Shown: piece after piece, positions 54,289 through 63,793 of the stretch
How positions within the stretch are numbered: the stretch's first letter is position 1
Layout of the letters: the number at the start of each line of letters is the position of its first letter
DNA from: Simmondsia chinensis
Lineage: Eukaryota > Streptophyta > Magnoliopsida > Caryophyllales > Simmondsiaceae
Length of the DNA: 64,000 bases
Assembly (NCBI GenBank): GCA_018398585.1
Contig: JAGTTD010000010.1
Coordinates: forward strand, 27,010,638-27,074,637
Direction: 5' to 3'
Made by a program: the position numbers and the translations under genes
Notes under the pieces: generated by a model
The model's input: the letters and a program-made list of their open reading frames with translations, nothing else
Database searches by the model: none
Told to the model about the DNA's origin: nothing

Positions 54289-54639
54289 CTGTAAAATAAT
54301 TAATTTCCTTGTAAAATGTAACTAGACACACAATGTAAAAATATTTTCATGTATGACATAATAAAATACGAACATATATATTAATTTACAAATATTTATT
54401 GTCACCAAGCATAACAATAAAACCAGAAGAAATTGACATCCAACCAAACACATACCATATAATTTATATCATGGCAAAGGGCCCAATGTTGCATCTCCTC
54501 TACTAGGCATGACCCCATCATCCATACATTTTTAAATTACATTTTTTTTTTCAGAGAAAGGATTAATAAACCACATTAATTACACAAGAAAACTTTATTA
54601 TATCTTTTTAAACTGTTGAATAAGATATGAATTGAGCTA

Positions 54640-54707
54640 GAGAAGGGATAAGGCTACATACATCTATCCCCTAGACCCTGCTGAGGTGGGAGCCCTTGCG
54701 GCACTGG
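54640..54707 (+). repeat. SINE-like / truncated RTE tail copy
   Basis: AAGGCTACATACATCTATCC, AGACCCTGCTGAGGTGGGAG and GCGGCACTGG match the RTE 3' UTR at 23500-23577. The TTG tail is absent and no duplication was seen. Confidence 0.65.
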
Positions 54708-54832
54708 AAATATATGTTGCAGAATGGGGGTAAGAATGCTAATACCCCAATCTATTATAACCTTATATGGTAGGGATACATAAAAAGGTTTCAGCTTCAA
54801 TCACTATTCACATTGACAATGAAAAACAACAT

Positions 54833-55790
54833 ATCAACATACTCATTCACACACTCATGACTTTCTTTGTCCCTTTCATTCTTAAATCATAAAAATGTCA
54901 AATAGAGAAAATAAAGATACAAGACCCTTAAAGAACTTTTAATCAAATTTCAGTTTTCAACATACTCATTCATACACTCATGACTTTCTACATTTCTTTC
55001 ATGCTCAAACCATGAAAATATCAAATAGAGCAACAAAAGATACAAGACCATTAAAGACCTCATTATCAAATTTCAGTTTTCAATATACTTATTCACACTC
55101 ATGACTTTCTGCTTCCCTTTCATGCTCAAACCACAAAAATGTCAAATAGAGCAAGTAAAGATACAAGACCCTCATAGACCTCTTAATCTAATTTCAATTT
55201 TCAACATACTCATTCACACACTTGTGACTTCCTCCTTCCCTTTCATGCCCAAACCATGAAAAATGTCAAATAAAGCAAGTAAAGATACAGGACCCTTAAA
55301 GACCACTTAATCTAATTTTAGTTTTCAACAACCTTATTCACACTCATGACTTTTTTTTTAACACTACACACTCATGACTTTCTCCTTCCCTTTCATGCTC
55401 AAACCACGAAAATGTCAAATACAGCAAGATACAAGACCCTTAAAGACATCTTAATCTATTTTCCATTTTCAACATGCTCATTCACACACTCATGATTTTC
55501 TCCTTCCCTTTCATGCTCAAACCACAAATAGAGCAAGTAAAGATACAAGACTTTTAAAACAACAACAACAACAACAGTCCCAGTGCTACAAAGGCTCCCG
55601 AGATAAGCAGGGTCCGGGATACAAGACCTTTAAAACCTTAATCTAATTTGAGTTTTCAACATACTCATTCACACTTCATAACGTTTTCCTTCCCTTTCAT
55701 GCTCAAACCATAAAAATGTCAAATAAAGCAAGTAAAGATATAAAACCCTTAAAGACGTCTTAATCTATTATCAGTTACCAACAACTCCTT
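54833..55790 (+). repeat. Seven tandem copies of a 120-bp unit
   Basis: Each unit reads approximately CAACATACTCATTCACACAC, TCATGACTTTCTCCTTCCC, TTTCATGCTCAAACCA, AATGTCAAATAGAGCAAGTA, AAGATACAAGACCCTTAAAG, ACCTCTTAATCTAATTTCAG. Starts lie near 54833, 54958, 55081, 55200, 55326, 55465 and 55655. Copies differ by 10-20 percent by eye. The sixth copy is split by a SINE-like insert. There is no coding potential. Confidence 0.9.
55542..55636 (-). mobile_element. SINE-like insert within the tandem array, 19-bp TSD
   Basis: The 57-bp insert 55561-55617 is flanked by GATACAAGACTTTTAAAAC (55542-55560) and its copy with one mismatch (55618-55636). On the minus strand it reads ACCCTGCTTATCTCGGGAGC, GCACTGGGAC and (TGTTGT)n, the RTE/SINE tail. 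It was inserted after the tandem array formed. Confidence 0.88.
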
Positions 55791-56043
55791 TAGTTCATGT
55801 TAATCATTCATCACCCACCACCCCTACCCCCTCCCCTTTTTCTTTTTCTCTCTTCACCCATTCAAATACATTTACGAACATCCACCCCTCCTCCTACATT
55901 CTTACACCACTCAACAAAAGTCATCAAATACTGACCTTAACAAAAATAGCAACCAAACATCATCAAATTCACCAAAAATCAGTGCTAAAAAGAACCCCAA
56001 ATAGCTAAACAACATTCATAACAGCAAAAATAATCCCACATTT

Positions 56044-56367
56044 TGATACAGTATAAAATATAGTAGTTAATCGAAGGGTAATTTAAGTATAAATAAATAT
56101 AGGCTAGGTCCTTAATTATAATAATACCCCTTCCCTAACTCTATATATAGAGGGTTAGAGGTAGAAGAGAGGCAGGATTATCCATGAGTTAAACACTCTC
56201 TCTTCCCCTAATTTCTCTCTAATTCTCCCTCCTTTCTATCTACTTCTACTTCTTTTCCCCCCTTCTCTTGTAATATCTATGTAAATCCTCCTTTTAGGAG
56301 AATTATCAATATAAATCGAAGCATTTGATGTGTTTAAAGGACTGATCGGTTTTTTTGGTTTGTATCA
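56044..56367 (+). repeat. 5' LTR of LTR element 2 (324 bp)
   Basis: It begins TGATACAG and ends TTTGTATCA, so TGATAC/GTATCA form a 6-bp inverted end. The TATA box TATATATA is at 56142-56149, followed by a pyrimidine-rich R/U5. Confidence 0.93.
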
Positions 56368-56380
56368 AAGGTATCAGAGC
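56368..56380 (+). other. Primer-binding site of LTR element 2
   Basis: AAGGTATCAGAGC, equal to the tRNA-Met PBS except at its first base. Confidence 0.85.
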
Positions 56381-56447
56381 TTACAATCCTCTGACTGTGG
56401 GTGCTTATTTGTTTTGAAAATACTGAATCTAACCTCGATATTCATCA

Positions 56448-56918
56448 ATGGAGGTCCAAATTGATCTACTAATTGCAAAATTCGATAGTATCTTGAAGAT
56501 GTTTGACAAAATCGAAGATGGGAGAACTCGAGTGAAAGAGGAGCTATCCTCTCTGGAAAATCAAATCAAGGAGCAATTTGAGACTTACAGAAGGAGTATC
56601 GAGGTAGATGAAGCTCCGGAGCAAGTTCTGACCACCAGCAGCGAAGAGAAGGAGAAGAGCGGGGAAGAGATCGGCGAAGATGACGACCAGACAGCAGAGC
56701 TCGATGATGGTGAGGTTGACTACGTGGAGACCGAGCACGAGCCACCGCCGATCGTCGTCGAGAGGCCTTTTCGCGTTCTAGCCTTCATCACCGAGGAGGA
56801 GAACAACGAAAAGATGATTGAGGCCCACCATCACCACCTCCAGTCCGGTTCACACTTCCGTCATCGCCACCGCGGTGGAGTCGCACCAGCCGCCGGGCAC
56901 CGAAAACTGCCGCCGTAG
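56448..56918 (+). CDS. 156-residue frame, coiled-coil N-terminus and acidic middle, LTR element 2
   Basis: It is the only frame of the element and starts at the first ATG after the PBS, 68 bases on. Residues 1-55 (MEVQIDLLIAKFDSILKMFD, then SSLENQIKEQFETYRRSIEV) have heptad-like hydrophobic spacing and probably form a coiled coil, as seen at the front of many gag proteins. Residues 60-105 are strongly acidic (EEKEKSGEEIGEDDDQTAEL). The end is His/Arg-rich (HHHHLQSGSHFRHRHRGG). No zinc knuckle or known domain. It could be a short gag relic that helps packaging, or a chance survivor. It looks related to the frame at 44406-44846. Confidence 0.5.
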   Translation: MEVQIDLLIAKFDSILKMFDKIEDGRTRVKEELSSLENQIKEQFETYRRSIEVDEAPEQVLTTSSEEKEKSGEEIGEDDDQTAELDDGEVDYVETEHEPPPIVVERPFRVLAFITEEENNEKMIEAHHHHLQSGSHFRHRHRGGVAPAAGHRKLPP

Positions 56919-57135
56919 ACATCCCGTGAAGTTAGGGTTTCGGGTAGGATACATGAAGAGACGAAGAAGAATGGGAAAATGGGTTTGGGATTTAAATATT
57001 ATAATTACCATTTTGCCCCTATTTTTTATTTAAATATTTTAGTATTTGTAATTGTAGTGTTTGACCCCAGGGTTAACAATTTGAGTATTAATACCTTGAT
57101 CCTTGAGGATAAGGATCTTTAAAAGGGGAAAGTAT

Positions 57136-57459
57136 TGATACAGTATAAAATATAGTAGTTAAGCGAAGGGCAATTTAAGTATAAATAAATATAGGTTAAG
57201 TCCTTAATTATAATAATACCCTTTTCCTAACTCTATATATAGAGGGATACAGGTAGAAGAGAGGCAGGATTATCCATGTGCTAAATACTCTATCTTCCCC
57301 TAATTTCTCTCTAATTCTCCCTCCTTTCTATCTTCTTCTACTTCTTTTCCCCCCCTTCTCTTATAATATCTATGTAAATCCTCATTTTAGGAGAATTATC
57401 AATATAAATCAAATCATTTGATGTGTTTAAAGGATTGATCAATTTTTTGGTTTGTATCA
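57136..57459 (+). repeat. 3' LTR of LTR element 2 (324 bp)
   Basis: Same length as the 5' LTR, beginning TGATACAG and ending TTTGTATCA, directly after the purine tract and directly before the target duplication cattt. Confidence 0.93.
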
Positions 57460-57799
57460 CATTTTCCTCGTTTTCCCTAAGCCTTGTGCATTTTCATTCC
57501 TAAACATGTTTTTTAACCGTTGTTGTTGTAAATGAAATCAATGAAAGTGACTTCAATTGAACAAAATCTCACCAAATCGTACCTGAAATTAGGAAAATAA
57601 ACAAAAATCTAGCATAAATTCAAAACTAATCATATTGAATATTTTTATCTACATCAATATTGTGTTATTTTGAAATGCCATTTAATTTTTAATAACATTG
57701 TTGTATGTTAATTTATTTATAACATATTTATTTTATTAAGATATATGTTATTTCACAACTTTAAAATTTTAACAATAAATTTGATACAGTGTCAAGTCG

Positions 57800-58972
57800 T
57801 TACTAATATGAAACAAACGAGTATTTGCAACGGGCTAGCAATAGATCTTGCCGAAGCAAAGATGCAACCCTTGCCACTGTTACTTTTCCCTATTAATTTG
57901 ACATGGCTTTGCTATAGAATTTGCAACGGATTTCGTCTATTACAATTTGCAACAAATGTGCCGTTGTAAATCTGCTGCATTTTCAATGGATTAGAAATGG
58001 TTTTATATCAAATTTTTCCATATGAAACATCCGTTGCAATGTCGTTGCTTTGTCATTGAAAATATGCTTGCTTATTCATTTATCACATTTTTTGTTTGTT
58101 ATAATATCAATTTATTTTGAAAAATTATTAAAAAAAAAAGTTAAAAACTTTGTTATGAAATTGAGCCGTTGTGATTCCATAGCAAGTGAAGATTTGTTAT
58201 AGATTTGCAACGATTAGGACTGTAGCAATTTGATACGGGTTTTGTCGTTGCAAATCTGTAGCAAATGCTATAGATTTGCTACGGTTTTGTCACAAATTTG
58301 TGCCGTATGAAACATGCGTAGCAATGTCGTTGCTTTTTTGTAGCAAAATATGCTTGCTTATTCATTTATCACAATCAAAAACTTTGCTACGAAGTTAAGC
58401 CGTTGCTAATTCATAGCAAGTGAAGATTTGCTACAGATTTGCAACGACTAGGACCGTAGCAATTTGATACAGATCTTGTCGTTGCAAATCTGTAGCAAAT
58501 GCTATGGATTTGCTACGGTTTTGTAACAAATTTGAGCCGTATGAAGCATCCATTGCAATATCTTTGCTTTTTTGTAGCAAAATATGCTTGTTTATTCATT
58601 TATCACATTTTTGATTTGTTATAATATCAATTTATTTTGAAAAATTATTTAAAAAAAAGTCAAAAACTTTGCTACGAAGTTGAGCCATTGCTAATTCATA
58701 GCAAGTGAAGATTTGCTACAGATTTGCAACGACAAGGACCGTAGCAATTTGATACAGATTTTGTCGTTGCAAAACTGGAGCAAATGCTATAGATTTGCTA
58801 TGATTTTATCACAAATTTGTGCCGTATGAAACATCCGTTGCAATGTCGTTGCTCCGTTGTTGCAAAATATGCTTGTTTCAAATCCATTGCAAATATGTAT
58901 GAGATACGTTTCAAATTTGCTACGGATTTTGGCCGTAGCAAATTTTCGTTGCTAATTGAGCATTTTCTAGCC
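57800..58972. repeat. Right subterminal array of the CACTA element, partly a 230-300-bp tandem repeat
   Basis: TTTGCTACGG, TTGCAACG and CGTTGCAAAT motifs are dense. From 58012 to 58870 about 3.2 copies of a larger unit follow each other (starts near 58012, 58311, 58539 and 58823). Each contains ATGAAACATCCGTTGCAATG, AAAATATGCTTG and GTGAAGATTTGCTACAGATT. The second copy lacks about 60 bp of AT-rich sequence. Confidence 0.85.
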
Positions 58973-59194
58973 CTAGTTCTCTAGTTGTATTTCTCAGTTG
59001 TTTTATTTGTTCTCAGGATGTTGCCTTTTTTTGAGGTTGTACTTAATTATCGAAAAAATGTATTTTACTCAATTATCGGAAAACATATATTTTTAGTTTT
59101 GTTAGGGGGAAAAGAAATCAAGTCTAACAAAAAATACAGAGAAAAAAAATATATTATAGGAGCGTCATACCATATGTAATGCTTACCCATCAAT
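58973..59194. other. Short flank, no gene seen
   Basis: AT-rich sequence between the CACTA end and the right inverted-repeat arm. The 64-codon frame here has no features. Confidence 0.45.
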
Positions 59195-59460
59195 TCAATA
59201 TTTTTTAAATTAACTTTACAGTTTGATTTTTTTTTGGTATAAAAGTTAAAGTTGGATTATTTTTCTGTAGAAAAATTAGAGTTTGGTTATTCTTTTGGTT
59301 ACAAAATAAGATTGGATTATTTATTGGTGGAAAAGTTATAGTTTAGGTTATTTTTTAGTTAGAAAATAGATGTATTATTTTTTAATATATGGACATATAG
59401 TTAATTTAGTTTTAGATTAATTATTGTTCGTTTATATTATTGTAAAGTTTCCCAAGCACC
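59195..59460 (-). repeat. Right arm of distant inverted repeat
   Basis: The reverse complement matches 52270-52490 over more than 200 bp (ACTATATGTC, AATAATCCAACT, AATAACCAAACT, TTTTTCTACAGAAAAATAAT and so on), with the same 30-35-bp internal periodicity. Confidence 0.75.
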
Positions 59461-59790
59461 CAAATCTCTACAAACTCCAATCCTAGCATTCTCGAGATGT
59501 CTTTAAACATTGTAGAACATTAAAGGCCTAAAATAACTTAAATCTCTAAATTTATTTTTAAGAATTCAATGGCTCTTTCAATTTTGCACCTTTAGTCTTT
59601 CGTAGCAATTGAAAGATTATGGATGACTATACAATTTCCAATAATCTACTAAAAAAAAAATTGAGATTGTCTGGAAGATGGAGAGACACCTCTCCTTTTA
59701 CGAGAGAATGAGACTTTTTATTTTTAAACAAAAACAAAAAAGAAGAAAGAAAAAAAATTATATTAAAGCATCTTTAAAAGCATTATGTAC
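59461..59790. other. Non-coding flank
   Basis: No gene. A-runs at about 59650 and 59740-59757. Confidence 0.45.
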
Positions 59791-59791
59791 T

Positions 59792-59820
59792 AGCAAAACC
59801 TCGTGCAATGCACGGCTGCT
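59792..59820 (-). mobile_element. Helitron-like 3' terminus
   Basis: On the minus strand the sequence reads CCGTGCATTGCACGAGG, a hairpin with a 6-bp stem, then TTTTG and CTAG followed by T. A hairpin about 5-10 bases before CTRR with T as the next host base is the Helitron 3' signature. The body would extend rightwards; the 5' TC end was not located. Confidence 0.55.
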
Positions 59821-60460
59821 GTATGTACTTGTACGTGTTAGATGTATTAGACTCCTGATTAATATATATGACACATGTGTAATCATATGCAGTAAATCCA
59901 AAATCTATTTGAAGCATATTTTTGTATTTGACTTAAGCCTTTCTTTCATTCATCTACATAATCCAAATTTAAGTAATTTATATCAACAGCCTAACTAAAT
60001 ATTGACTTGATAAAATCCAAAAGGTGTGTATATAGTATTCCTTGGTAAAAACAGGCATCCACACAGCTTAATTAATAATCATAAGGGAAAACGAACAACT
60101 AAATATAATGGAATAAACATCACCTAATAGTATCAATTGGAATATTGAAACGGATTGCAAATAAAGTTCCATGAAGGTCTTTAAAACAAAAATTGGAAAA
60201 ATGCAATTTTGACTAGAAAACAACTTCGACTATATCAACCCTCCAATTACAATACAACCTTTTGTGTGAGACGCATATAAAATATGACAATTATTTCAAT
60301 ACCTTGTTTATAGTTGGCATTCAAAATTTCTGATTTGATTTATGTTATAAAAGCATCCCTGCTCCACTGCATGCCTGTGATGAGCTCAGCTATCCAGTTC
60401 CATATCTTGTTTATTTTATATAGATATTAATTTTTTAATTTTTGTAAAAGAAAATTTTTT
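59821..60460. other. Non-coding DNA, possibly Helitron body
   Basis: No coding frame or structured repeat recognised. Confidence 0.35.
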
Positions 60461-60960
60461 TTATGTACGATTTTTTTTATTATTTTTAGTTTTTATTATT
60501 TTATTTTATGTGTTTTTGAAGTTTTGAAGTTTTTTATAGAAAATTAAAGGATATGAAAAGTTCTTTTTTTCATTTTTTTTATAATTAATTTTTATTTTAT
60601 TTGATATATTTATGTATGAAATAGTATGAAAGTTTTTTTTTTTTTGGTATTTCTTTCATTAAATTAAGAGATGTGAATAGTTTCTTGCCTTAGATGAAGT
60701 ATTGAGCTTTTTAAAAAAAAAAATAATTTTATGTATTTTTTAATTTCTTAAAAAGAAAATTAATTACTTCATTACTTTTTTGGTATTTTTTTTAATTGAA
60801 TTAAAGAATATGAATAATTTTTGGCCTTAGATGAAGGGTTGAATTTTTTAAAAGAAAATTAATTTTACGTATTCGTGAATTTTTGAATTTTTTAAAAGAA
60901 AATTAATTATTTCATTACTCTTTTGGTACTTTATTATTAGTTTTTATTTTATGTATTTAT
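60460..60960. repeat. Imperfect tandem repeats of about 145 bp in AT-rich DNA
   Basis: Units near 60642 and 60777 share TTGGTATTT, TGAATAGTTTCTTGCCTTAG-like phrases, GATGAAG, GTTGAATTTTTTAAAAGAAA and TTAATTACTTCATTACT. A weaker, partial unit precedes them (from about 60510). Confidence 0.6.
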
Positions 60961-62420
60961 ATTTTAGTTTATTTTATTTAACATATTTATTTGATTTGAT
61001 TTTACGTATTTATTATGTATGGTAGTATATGACAAGTTTTTTTTGGTATTTTTTTCATTGAATTAATGAATGCGGGATTAGAGTTTGGGTTGATTTTGGA
61101 AGAAGTAAAGGTAGAGATTATTTGTATCTATTGTATGTTATTTTTAATATACTTTTGATGATTTCTCCTCTTAATCATAAAAAAAGTAATATATAACATA
61201 TAATGTATAATATAATATATATAATTATTAATTAATATAAATTATTGGAGTTAATAATAATAATTTTATTATTGTCAACAATATATTTCCAATGGCTTCA
61301 AATGTCAAAATTGAATGAAATTCAACTTGAGTACATTTTTTTTCCTTTGTTGTGGAAGTTCTAGAATTACATTTTTTGAATATAAAGATTTGAGTTTGCT
61401 GTGTTTTGACGGGCGGAGAAACTTCTCCATATTAAGAAGAAGATTTTACGTGATATTATTTTAGTACAAAAATATTAATAAAATATTATTATATTATTCT
61501 ATTATATATTAGTATTATCTTATATATATGAAATTAGTATGAAATTTTATAAACACTTTGCACTGAAGTATGTAAATATATGCTTTCATACTCATGATCA
61601 CAAACCTAATAAATAAAAGTGGACAACTATGAGTCTACTAATTTAAAAAAAAGGTATGTATTGTAAAACAAATTACGTACTCTATACATCAAAATGTCAC
61701 ATTACATATAATATAAAAATATTTCACTACACACTTAAGAAATGTAAGAAAAATATAATTTTAAAACGAGTTAGATGGTGACACAATGAGTTCTTTGCTT
61801 TGATATAAGAAATGACAACTTTACACTTAGATATAAGATATATTGCTTTGACAATAACTAATCTATACAGGAAATAAAGCTTCCTATTGAAAACATTAAA
61901 TTAATACACAAACTAAGCTTTTTGCTTGGGTGTTAAGAGTAGTTTTTTTCTTGCAAATACCGTGCATTTAAATGTTGATCACCATTTTGCAACCCTAATG
62001 GTATTGTTTATTACCTTTGTTCATAACTCCCACTTTCAAATTTTTTTTTTGATAAATGAGAAATAAAAATATATTATAAAAGGATAAACACTCAGATGCC
62101 CTTAAACATCAGTGAATATCAGTGTGGTTTGAAAATGGCTTCGTATGTGGTTGTAATGTAAATATGGCATTGGTTTGTAATGTGTTTTTTTGCTTTTATA
62201 CTCTTGTTTTCCTTACAGTTACAGTTACAATTTGACACTTCATTGTATTGAATTAGTGACTTTGAAAAGACACTTAATTAACTTCTTTTATTTATTTATT
62301 TATTTATTTTTTGAAGTGGAAGTGAAAATTTGAAAAGCTCATGTATGAGAAGGTATAATTTAGAGGATGAAGTGAATTGAGGGGAGGGGAAACTTAGGAT
62401 TAATAGATAAAGATATATAT
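60961..62420. other. AT-rich non-coding DNA
   Basis: No gene or RNA seen. A (TTTA)n run lies at about 62285-62310. Confidence 0.5.
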
Positions 62421-62450
62421 ACTAGCTATTCTCGTGTGATGCACAGTCGA
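62421..62450 (-). mobile_element. Helitron-like 3' terminus, second clear copy
   Basis: CTAG-CTATT-CTCGTGTGATGCACAG at 62422-62446 is, on the minus strand, CTGTGCATCACACGAG followed by AATAG and CTAG and then T. It has the same spacing and hairpin position as 59792, with mismatches in the stem. Confidence 0.45.
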
Positions 62451-63793
62451 ATTTTATTATTTGTTGACTATAGTTACTCATGAATTATTGTTATTTGTAA
62501 TCAAAAATTTTCCTCTATTGTATGGTACAACGTAGTATACTGCAACTGCGTAATCCAGTATAATTTCTTTCAGCATTAGAAAATGAGGTAGATGAATGAG
62601 AAAATTTATGTCTGGGGAGAAGTCAATTGAATATTTAGTTTTTAAAGATTATTCAAGAAAAATTATAATACAACGTATAGAGTGATGTTATAATTAGAGT
62701 AAAATATTTACTATTATGGCAATTTTGTTCTATTTATAAGCTACATTGATACCATGACAATGAAAACTCCTAATAAATGAACCACAAAATGAAAATCAAA
62801 TGAAGTTATAGTTCATTAACCTTTGTTTCTTTCCTTTTATTTTTTATTTTTGATAATTTGATTTAGAAAATTTTAGTACGTGTCAAATTAATGTATGTTG
62901 TTTGTATACAAAATAATATGAGAAAACATAAGGGGGTTACTAAATTAATATTAAATGATTGATTGTTTACATTGTAACAAATTTATTATTTTTTTTGTTA
63001 GATATAATTAATTTTTAATTAATATCCCTCTTTTTTTATTCTCACTTTTTCTTAATTAAAAAAATGATAATTTCTCTTTTCCTACAAATAAAATTTAACC
63101 ATAATTTTAATGGCTTTTTTTAAATTTTATTTTCTTAAATATTAAATGCTAATATGATATTTTTCTCATGTCTATAATTTTTTTCTAAGTTAGTGTATTG
63201 AAAGAATTATTTCCAAATATACTACAAAAATGTACTTTTTTTTTTATGCTTGTGTGTGGATTAAAAAGAGGTAATGATTCTTACCTTTAATAATAAAATT
63301 AAATTTATTGGTATTTAATTGGATCTTCAGTATTTAGAGTGTTCTAGTAGAGTTCCAGTGGTAAATTGGGCTTTTGAAGAAGATCTTTAGAATTTCAAAA
63401 GTATATTAAATAAGAGTTTAGGATTTTTGAATATAATAATTAAGTTAAATAACGGTTTATGGTTTTAGAAGTTACAGTAAGTATTATATTTTTCTCATTT
63501 ATATAATTTGATAATTTTCTTTTGACATATTGAGTTGTAATTATATTTTATAGGTTTTTAGTTTTTACAATATATTATATTTTAAAGATTTCTTTTTTTA
63601 CATTTTTTTGCTTATGTTCTTATTTTTTGAGGATTTATGGTTATGTTTTAGTTATTATTTTTTTTATTTAATAGTTTTTGTTATTTTTTTTTTTGGATGT
63701 TTTGGAGTTCTAAGTTGTCCTAAGGTGTGATCATTTGGGATATGGAAGAAGGGAAAGGGAAAAGAAAATTGTAAAATTATATAATATTAAATT
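62451..63793. other. AT-rich non-coding DNA
   Basis: No supported feature; long T-runs near 63240 and 63680. Confidence 0.5.

Larger units (their letters stand above)
56039..57464 (+). mobile_element. Compact non-autonomous LTR element 2 (1,416 bp, TRIM-like with ORF)
   Basis: The element 56044-57459 has two 324-bp LTRs (56044-56367 and 57136-57459) and the exact duplication cattt (56039-56043 and 57460-57464). PBS at 56368-56380, purine tract AAAAGGGGAAAGTAT at 57121-57135. The 768-bp interior holds one 156-codon frame and nothing resembling pol. The LTRs differ at about 20 positions by eye. Size and layout are those of TRIM elements, which usually lack any frame. Confidence 0.93.
53093..58972 (-). 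mobile_element. Degenerate CACTA (En/Spm-type) element
   Basis: The left end reads CACCACAAGAAAATTATAAA (family CACTACAAGAAAAT). The right end, complemented, reads GGCTAGAAAATGCTCAATTAGCAACG, close to the CACTAGAAAA..GCTC form. Both sides carry dense subterminal repeats of TTGCAACG / TTTGCTACGG type (53150-53720 and 57800-58960), a CACTA hallmark. A transposase exon remnant (53921-54288, minus), tandem repeats, two SINE-like inserts and a compact LTR element fill the interior. No 3-bp duplication is evident. The main DDE transposase is missing. Confidence 0.75.

Noticed and set aside
54833..55790. CRISPR-like regular repeats
   Set aside because: Units are about 120 bp and directly adjacent with no unique spacers; the context is a plant nuclear transposon.
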